Assembly: GCF_914484835.1 (NCBI RefSeq)
Contig: NZ_CAJZAR010000049.1
Span: 157,812 to 221,811 of the forward strand
Source of the DNA: Paraburkholderia tropica
Lineage (GTDB): Bacteria > Pseudomonadota > Gammaproteobacteria > Burkholderiales > Burkholderiaceae
Length of the DNA stretch: 64,000 bases
Direction of reading: 5' to 3'
Shown one piece after another: positions 32,377 to 41,140 of this stretch (positions within the stretch are counted from its first letter, which is position 1; the number at the start of each line of letters is the position of its first letter). The notes beneath the pieces are model-generated. The model was given only the letters and a program-made list of their open reading frames with translations. It was not told where the DNA came from and did not search any database. A program made the translations under genes and the position numbers.

Positions 32377-34236
32377 TCAGTCGTCGAGCTGCGAAAGATC
32401 GCGCACGGCGCCCTTGTCGGCCGACATCACGAGCTTGGCATACGCCTTGAGCGCCGCCGAGACCTTGCGCGGACGCGGCTGCACCGGCTTCCAGCCCTTG
32501 GCGTTCTGCTCCTCGCGACGGCGCGCGAGTTCCTCGTCCGACACCAGCACGTCGATCGTGCGGTTCGGAATGTCGATGCGGATCTTGTCGCCATCGCGCA
32601 CGAGGCCGATCGCGCCGCCCGCTGCCGCTTCCGGCGAGCAGTGGCCGATCGAGAGGCCCGAGGTGCCGCCCGAGAAGCGGCCGTCGGTCAGCAGCGCGCA
32701 GGCCTTGCCCAGACCCTTCGACTTGATGTAGCTGGTCGGGTAGAGCATTTCCTGCATGCCGGGGCCGCCCTTCGGGCCTTCGTAGCGCACGATTACCACG
32801 TCGCCGGCCTTGACCTTGTCGGCGAGGATGTTCGCGACCGCTTCGTCCTGCGACTCGGTCACGTGCGCCGTGCCTTCGAACACGAGGATGCTGTCGTCGA
32901 CGCCCGCGGTCTTCACCACGCAGCCGTCGAGCGCGATGTTGCCCGTCAGCACGGCGAGGCCGCCTTCCTTCGAGAACGCGTGCTCGTACGAGCGGATGCA
33001 GCCTTCGGCGCGGTCGCTGTCGAGGCTCGGCCAGCGCGTGTTCTGGCTGAATGCGACCTGCGAGGGCACGCCCGCCGGACCCGCCATGTAGAACGTCTTC
33101 ACGGCTTCGTCGTCGGTGCGCACGATGTCCCACTGGTCGAGCGCGTGCTTGAGCGAAGGCGCGTGCACGGTCGGCACGTCGGTGTGCAGCTTGCCGGCGC
33201 GATCCAGCTCGCCGAGGATGCCCATGATGCCGCCCGCGCGATGCACGTCTTCGATGTGGTACTTGTTCGTGTTCGGCGCGACCTTGCAGAGCTGCGGGAC
33301 GACGCGCGAGAGGCGGTCGATGTCGGTCATGCCGAAGTCGATGCCCGCTTCCTGCGCGATAGCCAGCAGGTGCAGGATCGTGTTGGTCGAGCCGCCCATG
33401 GCGATGTCGAGCGTCATGGCGTTCTCGAAGGCCTTGAAGCCCACCGAGCGCGGCAGCACGCGTTCGTCTTCTTCCTCGTAGTACTGGCGCGCCAGTTCGA
33501 CGATGCGGTGACCCGCGCGCTTGAACAGCTGTTCGCGGTCCGCGTGCGTGGCCACCACCGTGCCGTTGCCCGGCAGCGAGAGACCGAGCGCTTCGGTCAG
33601 GCAGTTCATCGAGTTGGCCGTGAACATGCCCGAGCACGAGCCGCAGGTCGGGCAGGCCGAGCGCTCGACTTCAGCGACTTCGGCGTCGCTGTACTTCGAG
33701 TCGGCGGCGATCACCATCGCGTCGATCAGGTCGAGCTTCTTGACTTCGATGGCCTTCGTGACCGGGTTCGCGAGGCGCGTCTTGCCCGCTTCCATCGGGC
33801 CGCCCGAGACGAAGATCACGGGGATGTTCAGGCGCATGGCGGCCATCAGCATGCCCGGGGTGATCTTGTCGCAGTTCGAGATGCAGACCATGGCGTCGGC
33901 GCAGTGCGCGTTGACCATGTACTCGACCGAGTCGGCGATGATGTCGCGGCTCGGCAGCGAGTAGAGCATGCCGTCGTGGCCCATCGCGATGCCGTCGTCG
34001 ACCGCGATGGTGTTGAATTCCTTGGCGACGCCGCCGGCGGCCTCGATCTCGCGCGCGACGAGCTGGCCCAGATCCTTCAGGTGCACGTGGCCGGGCACGA
34101 ACTGGGTGAACGAGTTGACCACCGCGATGATCGGCTTCTGGAAGTCTTCGTCTTTCATGCCGGTGGCGCGCCACAGGGAGCGCGCCCCCGCCATGTTGCG
34201 GCCGGCGGTGGAGGTTTTGGAACGGTATGCGGGCAT
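32377..34236 (-). CDS. ilvD: Dihydroxy-acid dehydratase
   Basis: 619 residues, the full E. coli-type length. It dehydrates 2,3-dihydroxy-isovalerate and -methylvalerate in valine, leucine and isoleucine synthesis. Iron-sulfur ligands are seen in CISNCDKITPGMLMAAMRLN and CPTCGSCSGMFTANSMNCL; also GGSTNTILHLLAIAQEAGID. It starts MPAYRSKTSTAGRNMAGARS. It is a housekeeping gene with typical codon use, divergent from the SfnB-like gene. Confidence 0.97.
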   Translation of the reverse strand: MPAYRSKTSTAGRNMAGARSLWRATGMKDEDFQKPIIAVVNSFTQFVPGHVHLKDLGQLVAREIEAAGGVAKEFNTIAVDDGIAMGHDGMLYSLPSRDIIADSVEYMVNAHCADAMVCISNCDKITPGMLMAAMRLNIPVIFVSGGPMEAGKTRLANPVTKAIEVKKLDLIDAMVIAADSKYSDAEVAEVERSACPTCGSCSGMFTANSMNCLTEALGLSLPGNGTVVATHADREQLFKRAGHRIVELARQYYEEEDERVLPRSVGFKAFENAMTLDIAMGGSTNTILHLLAIAQEAGIDFGMTDIDRLSRVVPQLCKVAPNTNKYHIEDVHRAGGIMGILGELDRAGKLHTDVPTVHAPSLKHALDQWDIVRTDDEAVKTFYMAGPAGVPSQVAFSQNTRWPSLDSDRAEGCIRSYEHAFSKEGGLAVLTGNIALDGCVVKTAGVDDSILVFEGTAHVTESQDEAVANILADKVKAGDVVIVRYEGPKGGPGMQEMLYPTSYIKSKGLGKACALLTDGRFSGGTSGLSIGHCSPEAAAGGAIGLVRDGDKIRIDIPNRTIDVLVSDEELARRREEQNAKGWKPVQPRPRKVSAALKAYAKLVMSADKGAVRDLSQLDD

Positions 34237-34585
34237 CGTGGGTGCTATGAAAAGGTCGAAAAGGTCGCAGGAAAACAGCGGGCCACGGGAATAAAGGCCC
34301 TTCGCGCGCCCGTGCGGACAACCTTTTGAGCTGCGCTTTGGGCAAACTCAGCGATTATCCCACACCCGCAGCAGGGCCGCCCGGCCCGCCCGCCGGGGCG
34401 TTTTTCGGCGCCGCCGCGCCTTTTTCCCCGCATGCCGCCGCGCATCCCCGAACGGGATTAGTCCCGCGCGGAATATCGATGTGCCAATCGCTCGGTTGGG
34501 CCGCGCCGGGCGCGCTGCTAGATTGGTCCCGCGTGCCAGGCGCACGCCATCCATCAACGAACGACCTCATCACGCGGAGCCATCC
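34237..34585. promoter_or_regulatory. Divergent promoter region, ilvD / SfnB-like gene
   Basis: 349 bp without a supported gene. It must serve both directions. I searched for a sigma-54 site (TGGCAC-N5-TTGC type), known in front of some sfn genes, and found no good match. Confidence 0.4.
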
Positions 34586-35803
34586 ATGGCAGAGACCGGA
34601 GACCGGGCCGCGCGCACGACCGCGCGCGTCATCGCCGACGACAACGAAGCGCTCGACGCCGCGCGCGAACTGGCCGCGCGCCTCGCCGAAGACGCCGCGC
34701 TGCGCGACCGCGAGCGGCGGCTGCCGCGCGAGGAAATCGAATGGTTCTCGCAGTCGGGCCTCTGGGGCATCACGGTGCCGAAGGCTTATGGCGGCGCGGG
34801 CGTCTCGTTCGTCACGCTGACCGAGGTCGTCAAGTTGATTTCGGCCGCCGACCCGTCGCTCGGGCAGTTGCCGCAGAACCATTTCGGGCTCGTAGACGTG
34901 ATCGCGCTCACGGGCACCGAGGAGCAGAAGCGCTTTTTCTTCGGCGAGGTGCTGGCGGGCAAGCGCTTCGGCAACGGTTTCTCAGAAAAAGGGACGAAAC
35001 ACGTGCTCGACCTCAGGACGCGCGTGCTGCGCGACGGCGACGATTACGTGGTCAACGGCACCAAGTTCTATTCGACGGGCGCGCTGTTCGCGCACTACGT
35101 GCCGGTGCTCGGGCTCGACGCGGACGGGCGCGGCTGGCTCGCGTGGATCCCGCAGGGCACGCCGGGCCTCGCGATCACCGACGACTGGTCGGGCTTCGGC
35201 CAGCGCACCACGGCGAGCGGCACGGTCACGCTGGACAACGTGCGCGTCGGCGCTTCGCACGTGTTCCCGGCGCATCGCGTCTCCGAGCAGCCGACGCTGA
35301 ACGGCCCGGTTTCGCAGATCATCCAGGCGGCCATCGACGCGGGCATCGCGCGCGCCGCCGTCGCCGACACGCTGACGTTTGTGCGTGAGCGCGCGCGTCC
35401 GTGGGTCGACAGCGGCGTCGAGCGCGCCGCCGACGATCCGCTCACGCTGCGCGAAATCGGCCATCTGCATATTCAGCTGCACGCCGCCGAAGCGTTGCTC
35501 GAACGCGCCGCGAGGCTGTTCGACGCGATCGCCGCACAGGACACGATTAGCGAGGACGACGTTGCGCGCGCCTCCGTCGCCGTGGGCGAGGCGAAGGTGT
35601 TGACGACCGAAGCCGCGCTGCTGGCGGGCGAAAAGCTGTTCGAACTGGGCGGCACGCAGTCGACGCTGGCGGCGCACAACCTCGACCGCCACTGGCGCAA
35701 CGCGCGCACGCACACGCTGCACGATCCGGTGCGCTGGAAGTATCACCTCGTCGGCAATTACTATCTGAACGGGAAAAAGCCCGCGCGCCATGCGTGGAAT
35801 TGA
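34586..35803 (+). CDS. sfnB: SfnB/DszC-like acyl-CoA dehydrogenase-fold flavoprotein
   Basis: 405 residues from ATG 34586 (MAETGDRAAR). The acyl-CoA dehydrogenase fold is clear: WGITVPKAYGGAGVSFVTLT, QNHFGLVDVIALTGTEEQKR, VNGTKFYSTGALFAHYVPVL, and the C-terminal HNLDRHWRNARTHTLHDPVR found in SfnB and the DszC desulfurisation enzymes. Such reduced-flavin monooxygenases take part in organosulfur or sulfone use. It is about one-third identical by eye to the gene at 39574. It ends before a strong hairpin terminator. Confidence 0.85.
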   Translation: MAETGDRAARTTARVIADDNEALDAARELAARLAEDAALRDRERRLPREEIEWFSQSGLWGITVPKAYGGAGVSFVTLTEVVKLISAADPSLGQLPQNHFGLVDVIALTGTEEQKRFFFGEVLAGKRFGNGFSEKGTKHVLDLRTRVLRDGDDYVVNGTKFYSTGALFAHYVPVLGLDADGRGWLAWIPQGTPGLAITDDWSGFGQRTTASGTVTLDNVRVGASHVFPAHRVSEQPTLNGPVSQIIQAAIDAGIARAAVADTLTFVRERARPWVDSGVERAADDPLTLREIGHLHIQLHAAEALLERAARLFDAIAAQDTISEDDVARASVAVGEAKVLTTEAALLAGEKLFELGGTQSTLAAHNLDRHWRNARTHTLHDPVRWKYHLVGNYYLNGKKPARHAWN

Positions 35804-35854
35804 GGGACGGGCGATCGCGCCGCTCTCGCGCTGAAGGCGCGGGAGCCTGACAAG

Positions 35855-35894
35855 AACGGCACACGCGGGCGGAATGTCCGTCGCGTGTGCCGTT
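35855..35894 (+). terminator. Rho-independent terminator after SfnB-like gene
   Basis: A perfect 13-bp stem (35855-35867 with 35882-35894), a 14-base loop, then TTGCTTT. Placed 52 bp after the SfnB-like stop. Confidence 0.75.
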
Positions 35895-36035
35895 TGCTTT
35901 GGGGCGCATTTTTTGGGGCGGCATGCCGAGGGTTTCCCGCCATATGGCGGCGCGCGGCGCTTTTGCGCCGTCGCTGTAGAATGAGGGCACCCCACGAGCC
36001 GTTGAAAGCCGGCCGCCGAATCCCATTTATTCGTC

Positions 36036-36449
36036 GTGAATTCGCGTATCCCTGACCCCTTGCCGCCCGCGTGGCCGTTCCCGCCGACTCGCGATGTGGC
36101 TGGCCGCACCTACGGCCAGCTCGTCGCGCTGCGCTATCGCGGCGCGGACGTGTGGCTCTGGCGCTGCCGCTGCGGCGGCCATGTGAGCGCGCGGCTCGAT
36201 GCGGTGGAGAGCGGCCAGACGCGCGATTGCGGCTGCCGCGAGCAGCGCCAGGTCTGGCGCTCGCGCCCGGGTTCGCCGTCGTTGAAGGGCGGCGAGGTGT
36301 TCGGGCAGTTGACGACCGAGCGCTATGCGGGCGATGGCGTCTGGGTGTGCCGATGCGAATGCGGCGCCGAAGTGACGGTCAGCGCCGGACGCCTGCGGCT
36401 CGGCCAGGCGCGCTCATGCGGACGGTGCTCGGGTGCGTCGGCGGCTTGA
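36036..36449 (+). CDS. Hypothetical protein with two tandem zinc-ribbon repeats
   Basis: 137 residues from GTG 36036. Two similar units are seen: residues about 23-66 (YGQLVALRYRGADVWLWRCR, then CGG and DCGCRE) and about 85-135 (FGQLTTERYAGDGVWVCRCE, then CGAEV and SCGRC). Each has the pattern G-Q-L, W-x-C-R-C-x-C-G (CRCG in unit 1), and CGC or CGRC. This layout resembles the zinc ribbons that accompany phage HNH and AP2-type proteins, but here it stands alone. It probably binds zinc and perhaps nucleic acid; function unknown. Confidence 0.65.
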   Translation: MNSRIPDPLPPAWPFPPTRDVAGRTYGQLVALRYRGADVWLWRCRCGGHVSARLDAVESGQTRDCGCREQRQVWRSRPGSPSLKGGEVFGQLTTERYAGDGVWVCRCECGAEVTVSAGRLRLGQARSCGRCSGASAA

Positions 36450-36510
36450 GTTTTAGGCTGAGCGGCGCCTCGGTCAGCGGATTGGCCGGCGCTTCAATCT
36501 GTGCCTGAAG

Positions 36511-36530
36511 GCGGCGCGTTCAAGCGCCGC
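36511..36530. terminator. Short hairpin between convergent genes
   Basis: A 7-bp perfect GC stem with a 6-base loop between the zinc-ribbon gene and the APC permease; a likely weak bidirectional terminator. Confidence 0.3.
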
Positions 36531-36550
36531 GACAAGTCATCAAACCGCCT

Positions 36551-38026
36551 TCAAGCCGCCGACACGCCACGCGCATCGGCGAGCGTCGGGCCTTCCTCGC
36601 GCGTCGAATCCGCATCCGCGAGTTCCGCTTCGATCTCGCGCAGCCGATGCGGCGCGACCACGCGCAAAGCCAGAAACCAGCCGAGTCCCGCCGCGAGCAG
36701 CGCGCCGAACACATAGGGCAGCACCGCATACACGCCGGGCGCCGCCGGATAGATGCTGCCGACGAACGGAATGCCGATCAGCACGGTGGCCGCCGCGCTG
36801 ATCGCCACATGGCGCGGCTTGAGTTCGCCGCGACGGCGCAGGAAGCAGGGCGCGGCGACCGCCACGATCACATAGGTCAGCAGGAAGCCAAACGTGGCGA
36901 TCGTGCTCAGATAGCCGTACGCGTCGAATAGCGACGTCCCCGCGAACTGGAACGTCACCGCGACGATCAGCGAAAGCACCACGAGCAGCGTGACCGCGAC
37001 GTGCGGCGTGGCGTTGCCCGCGTGCGCGCGGCCCGTTGCTGCGTGCAGCAGGCCCTGGCGCGCGAAGGTGTAGAGCAGCCGAGCGGCGGCGTTGATCGAC
37101 GAGAAGAACGCGGCGAAGAAGCTCAGCGCCACGCCCGCGTCGATCAGCACGCCGAGCGCGCCCAGATGAATGCCGTGCGCGACTGCCGAAAGCGGCGCAC
37201 TCGCCTGGTCGAGCGGCGTGGCCGCGCCCTGGAACAGCGCGACGAGACCATACGATGCGGCGAGAAACAGCGCCGCCGGGCCGAGAATGCTGACGATCAC
37301 GGCGCGCGGAATCAGGCGGAACGGTTCGCGCGCTTCCGCGCCGAGCGCGGTCACGCTTTCGAAGCCCGTGAAGCTGAAGAAGGCGAGCACCATGCCGAGC
37401 CGCAACTGATCGGGCTTCACGGCGGCCAGCGTGAGCTGATGCGTATCGACCCAGCGATGCTGCGCGAACAGCGCCGCGACGATCACGAACACAATCAGCG
37501 CCACGGTGCTCAACTCGATCCACAGCGTGGTGCGCGTCGAGAGCCGGATGTCGCGCCACGTGATGAACCACGCGCCCAGCGTCACGAACACGGTGATCGC
37601 GACCGTCACGGCGAGCCCCGCGCCCGAGGCCACGCCGATATCCTTGAACAGCACCACGATCTCGTTGACCGTGCCTTGCAGAATGCCCGCCGCGCCCACG
37701 CCATAGGCGATCAGCAGCGACCAGCCCGCCACCGCGCCCCAGATCGGGCCGAGGCCGCGCGCGGCATAGGTGTAGAGCGCGCCGGGCGAGGCCGTGCGTT
37801 TGGCGAACTGCGTGATGCTCCACGAGGCGAACAGCAGGCCCACGGTCGCGAACAGATAGGCGAGCCAGGTGCCGTTGCCCGCTGTGGCGAACACCGCGGG
37901 GATCAGGAGCCCCGCGCCGCCCGCCGCGCCGACGAGTCCGATCGATTGCGCAATCAGTTCGGATAACGAAAGATAGCCGCGACGCAAGGTGCCGTCGCGC
38001 GCCGCCGTGGCCGCGAGTTCAGTCAT
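36551..38026 (-). CDS. APC-family amino-acid permease
   Basis: 491 residues with about 12 membrane helices. The start LSELIAQSIGLVGAAGGAGL is the first helix of the amino acid-polyamine-organocation family with its glycine-rich break; further FFSFTGFESVTALGAEAREP (helix 6) is a strong family signature. It brings an amino acid or amine into the cell. It stands just downstream of the monooxygenase pair on the same strand, so it may carry a sulfur-containing or related substrate, which is only a guess. Confidence 0.9.
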   Translation of the reverse strand: MTELAATAARDGTLRRGYLSLSELIAQSIGLVGAAGGAGLLIPAVFATAGNGTWLAYLFATVGLLFASWSITQFAKRTASPGALYTYAARGLGPIWGAVAGWSLLIAYGVGAAGILQGTVNEIVVLFKDIGVASGAGLAVTVAITVFVTLGAWFITWRDIRLSTRTTLWIELSTVALIVFVIVAALFAQHRWVDTHQLTLAAVKPDQLRLGMVLAFFSFTGFESVTALGAEAREPFRLIPRAVIVSILGPAALFLAASYGLVALFQGAATPLDQASAPLSAVAHGIHLGALGVLIDAGVALSFFAAFFSSINAAARLLYTFARQGLLHAATGRAHAGNATPHVAVTLLVVLSLIVAVTFQFAGTSLFDAYGYLSTIATFGFLLTYVIVAVAAPCFLRRRGELKPRHVAISAAATVLIGIPFVGSIYPAAPGVYAVLPYVFGALLAAGLGWFLALRVVAPHRLREIEAELADADSTREEGPTLADARGVSAA

Positions 38027-38107
38027 AGGTGTGGTCCGGTGAGTGTAGGTGTCGGGATGAGACGCGCCCGGGCCGCCATGGCGCGGGCGCGTGATGAATC
38101 CGGCCGC

Positions 38108-39568
38108 TCAGGCCGTGGCTTCCGCCTGCACGCTGTTCGCGGATGAATGTGTGGATGACTGCGCGTCCGCTTGCGCGTTCACTTGCGCGGCAGCTTCACG
38201 CTTCACCCGCTCGATATCGCGAAACTGCGCCGCAGGATGATCAAGCGGCAGACGCGCATCCGCGCCGAACAGCTTCTCGCGCAGCGTGCCGCTCGCATAG
38301 GCGCGCGGATACACGCCGCGCCGCTGCAATTCCGGCACGAGATGCTCGACCACGTCCTCGAAGGTTTCGTGCGCGATGGCATACGCGAGATTGAAACCGT
38401 CGACATCGGTGGCCTCGACCCATTGCTGGAGAATGTCCGCGACCGTGGACGGCGAGCCCACGAACACCGGGCCGAGTCCGCCCACGCCGCCCCAGCGCGC
38501 GAGTTCCTCGATGGTCCACGCCTTGTCGCCGCCCGCCAGATGCTCGACGGCGGAGACGATCGCATTGGTTTCCACGCGCTTCACGGTATCGGTCGGCAGA
38601 TACTGGCCGAAGTCGATGCCGGTCCAGCCCGACATGAACACGAGCGACCCGTCGTACGAGACGTGCCGCTGATACTCCTCGAACTTCGCCTGGGCCTTGG
38701 CGTCGGTTTCGTCGACGATCACGGTCACGAGGTTGTAGATCAGCAGCTGGCGCGGATCGCGGCCCGCGAGCGCGGCCTGGCGGCGCACGTCGGCCACATA
38801 GTCGCGCAGCAGCGTCTGGGTGGGCGCGGCCACGAACACGCATTCGGCGTGTTCGGCGGCGAAGCGCTTGCCGGGACCGGATGCGCCCGCCTGGAACAGC
38901 ACCGGCGTGCGTTGCGGCGACGGCTCGCACAGGTGATAACCTGGGACTTCGAAATATTTCCCCTTGTGGCCGATTTCATGCACGCGCTCGGGATGCGTGA
39001 ACACGCGGTTCTCGCGGTCGCGCACCACGGCGCCGTCTTCCCAGCTGCCTTCGAAAAGCTTGTAGAGCACTTCGAGATATTCGGCGGCCACCGCATAACG
39101 GTCGTTGTGATCGCGCAGGCCCAACTGGCCCACGTTCTTCGCGCCGCTTTCGAGGTACGAGGTCACCACGTTCCAGGCGAGCCGCCCCTTGGTGTGATGA
39201 TCGGCCGTGGACAGACGCCGCGCGAACGTATACGGATGCTCGAAACTCGTCGACGCCGTGATGCCGATGCCCAGATGCTCGGTGACCATCGCAATCGGCG
39301 CGGCGAGCTGCAGCGGATCGTTCACGGGAATCTGCGCGGCCTGATGCAGCGCGTGATAATTGCCGCCCTGATAGACGTCGTAATAGCCGATCACATCGGC
39401 GATAAAGATCGCATCGAAAATGCCGCGCTCGAGAATCTTCGCGAGATCGGTCCAGTATTCGAGGTCCTTGTATTGCCACGAGCGGTCGCGCGGATGCGTC
39501 CACAGCCCCGGCGACTGATGGCCCACGCAGTTCATTTCGAAGGCGTTCAGGCGGATGGTTTTACTCAT
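38108..39568 (-). CDS. LLM-class FMN-dependent monooxygenase (NtaA/SnaA/DszA family)
   Basis: 486 residues from ATG 39568 (MSKTIRLNAFEMN). Family marks: HQSPGLWTHPRDRS, FDAIFIADVIGYYDVYQGG, STADHHTKGRLAWNVVTSYL and QAGASGPGKRFAAEHAECVF. These enzymes use reduced FMN from a separate reductase to cleave C-S or C-N bonds. It is 5 bp downstream of a DszC-like gene and likely co-translated. The C-terminal 40 residues are low-complexity Ala/Gln/Ser. A much longer upstream open frame is a shadow of the partner gene. Confidence 0.92.
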   Translation of the reverse strand: MSKTIRLNAFEMNCVGHQSPGLWTHPRDRSWQYKDLEYWTDLAKILERGIFDAIFIADVIGYYDVYQGGNYHALHQAAQIPVNDPLQLAAPIAMVTEHLGIGITASTSFEHPYTFARRLSTADHHTKGRLAWNVVTSYLESGAKNVGQLGLRDHNDRYAVAAEYLEVLYKLFEGSWEDGAVVRDRENRVFTHPERVHEIGHKGKYFEVPGYHLCEPSPQRTPVLFQAGASGPGKRFAAEHAECVFVAAPTQTLLRDYVADVRRQAALAGRDPRQLLIYNLVTVIVDETDAKAQAKFEEYQRHVSYDGSLVFMSGWTGIDFGQYLPTDTVKRVETNAIVSAVEHLAGGDKAWTIEELARWGGVGGLGPVFVGSPSTVADILQQWVEATDVDGFNLAYAIAHETFEDVVEHLVPELQRRGVYPRAYASGTLREKLFGADARLPLDHPAAQFRDIERVKREAAAQVNAQADAQSSTHSSANSVQAEATA

Positions 39569-39573
39569 GACGT

Positions 39574-40839
39574 TCACTTGCTCCCACGGCCCGGACCGTT
39601 GCCGATCTGCCAGACGAAGGGCGGCTCGGTGCCATTGATGGCCCAGTCGCCGACGATGCGCGCCTTGTAGACGAGCGGATTGTGCGAGGACACCGTGCGC
39701 GCGTTGCGCCAGTGCCGGTCGAGTGCGAGGCGCGTGCTGGTGGCCGAGGCGCCGAGCGCGTCGAACAGATGCGTCGCCGCGCGCAGCGCGAAGTCCGACG
39801 CCGTGAGCTGGCTTTGCGCCGACGCGATTTCGGCTTCGACGTTGGCGGCGCGTTCGACCGCTTCGTCGCCGCCGAAGCGCGCCTCGTAGGCGCGTTGCGC
39901 GGGTTCGGCCGCCAGTAGCGCGACCGCGCGCGCGGCATAGGCCCACGACGCGATTTCGCCGACCACCTGCTGGATCTGCGCGTCCTCGCTCACGTGCGGC
40001 GCGTTGCCGTGGCTGTAGACGCGCTTGCGCGTGCGCACGAGTTCGGCGGCGTCGCGCTGCACGGCCTCGGCGATGCCCGCGAGCGTGGCCACGTGAAAGA
40101 GCTGATAGAACGCGGTCTGATACTTGAAGCGGCGCGCGAAGTCGATCACGTTGCGCGGTTCGACCACGGCATCGTTGAAGCGCGTCGTGCCGCTGCCGGT
40201 GGTGGTCTGGCCGAAGCCGTCCCAGTCGTCCTCGCGCACCACGCCCGGCTGATGCGTGCTCACGGCGGCGATCACGTCGCTGCCATCGGCTTCGCGCTGC
40301 GCGTAGACGTCGATCCAGTCGGCGTAGATCGTGCCGGTGCTGTAGTACTTCGCGCCGTTCACGACGAAGCGGCCGTCGCGCTGCGAGACCTGGGTCTGCA
40401 CCTGGCCGACGGCCACGTTGCCGACTTCGGACCACGCGCTGCCCACGATCTGGCCGCTCGCGAAGCGGTCGAACCACGCGCGCTGATCTGCGTCGGGCGG
40501 CACGTTGAGCCAGTCTTCGACGAAAGCGAAATGCGCGCGCAGCGCTTGCGGCAGATTCGAATCGGCTGCGGCCAGTTCGATCAGCAACTGGAACAATTGC
40601 GGAATGGACGCGCCCGCACCGCCGTCGCGCACGGGCAGACGCACTGCGCCGAAACCGGCTTCCTTCAAGGCGGCGATGGCCTCGTGCGGCAAGATGCGTT
40701 CGCGGTCGCGTTCGGCCGCGCCGCGCGCGATCTCCGCGAAGATCGGGCGAAAACGCGCGGCGAGCGTTTCGTAGTCCGTGCCGGTCGAGAGCGCGGCGGC
40801 GTGAAGGTCGGGAATGGGAGCGGATCGCGATATTGTCAT
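39574..40839 (-). CDS. DszC/SfnB-like acyl-CoA dehydrogenase-fold monooxygenase
   Basis: 421 residues from ATG 40839 (MTISRSAPIP), with GGAGGAACACC just before. Fold marks are VNGAKYYSTGTIYADWIDVY, DDWDGFGQTTTGSGTTRFND and the closing ALDRHWRNARTVSSHNPLVY. The family hydroxylates with reduced flavin; DszC oxidises thiophenic sulfur to sulfone. Forms an operon with the LLM monooxygenase that follows. It is a diverged relative of the gene at 34586. Confidence 0.88.
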   Translation of the reverse strand: MTISRSAPIPDLHAAALSTGTDYETLAARFRPIFAEIARGAAERDRERILPHEAIAALKEAGFGAVRLPVRDGGAGASIPQLFQLLIELAAADSNLPQALRAHFAFVEDWLNVPPDADQRAWFDRFASGQIVGSAWSEVGNVAVGQVQTQVSQRDGRFVVNGAKYYSTGTIYADWIDVYAQREADGSDVIAAVSTHQPGVVREDDWDGFGQTTTGSGTTRFNDAVVEPRNVIDFARRFKYQTAFYQLFHVATLAGIAEAVQRDAAELVRTRKRVYSHGNAPHVSEDAQIQQVVGEIASWAYAARAVALLAAEPAQRAYEARFGGDEAVERAANVEAEIASAQSQLTASDFALRAATHLFDALGASATSTRLALDRHWRNARTVSSHNPLVYKARIVGDWAINGTEPPFVWQIGNGPGRGSK

Positions 40840-41140
40840 GGTGTTCCTCCGGGTTTCTCCATCGGGACTCGGCCTCGGATGGCGTGAAGGGCCAGTATAG
40901 AAATGCGCATCGCGGCGCTCCAATAACGGATTCTCGAATCGATATCGGCGGCGCGTATTTGTGCGCGATGCATCGCGTTATCACGGATAAAACGCCGTAA
41001 AAACAGCGCTCGCGGGGTTTTGCCGCGTTCAGCCGCCTTATCGATGGCGCGCGGATCAATATGAGCATCGCTTCGTTGGGCGCAACGAAGCGTCTCGCTA
41101 CGATGACGCCATCCTGTGCCTGCGAGACCGAGACGCCCGC
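40840..41140. other. Divergent gap between monooxygenase and ribose-type ABC operons
   Basis: 301 bp holding the promoter given at 40894-40923 and presumably one for the rightward operon. Nothing else was identified. Confidence 0.4.
40894..40923 (-). promoter_or_regulatory. Putative sigma-70 promoter of the monooxygenase operon
   Basis: On the minus strand TTGGAG, 18 bases, then TATACT; the -10 box lies about 55 bp before the start codon at 40839. Confidence 0.5.

Noticed and set aside
34400..34585. Sigma-54 promoter upstream of the SfnB-like gene
   Set aside because: GTGCCA-type pieces exist but no GG and GC pair at the right spacing.
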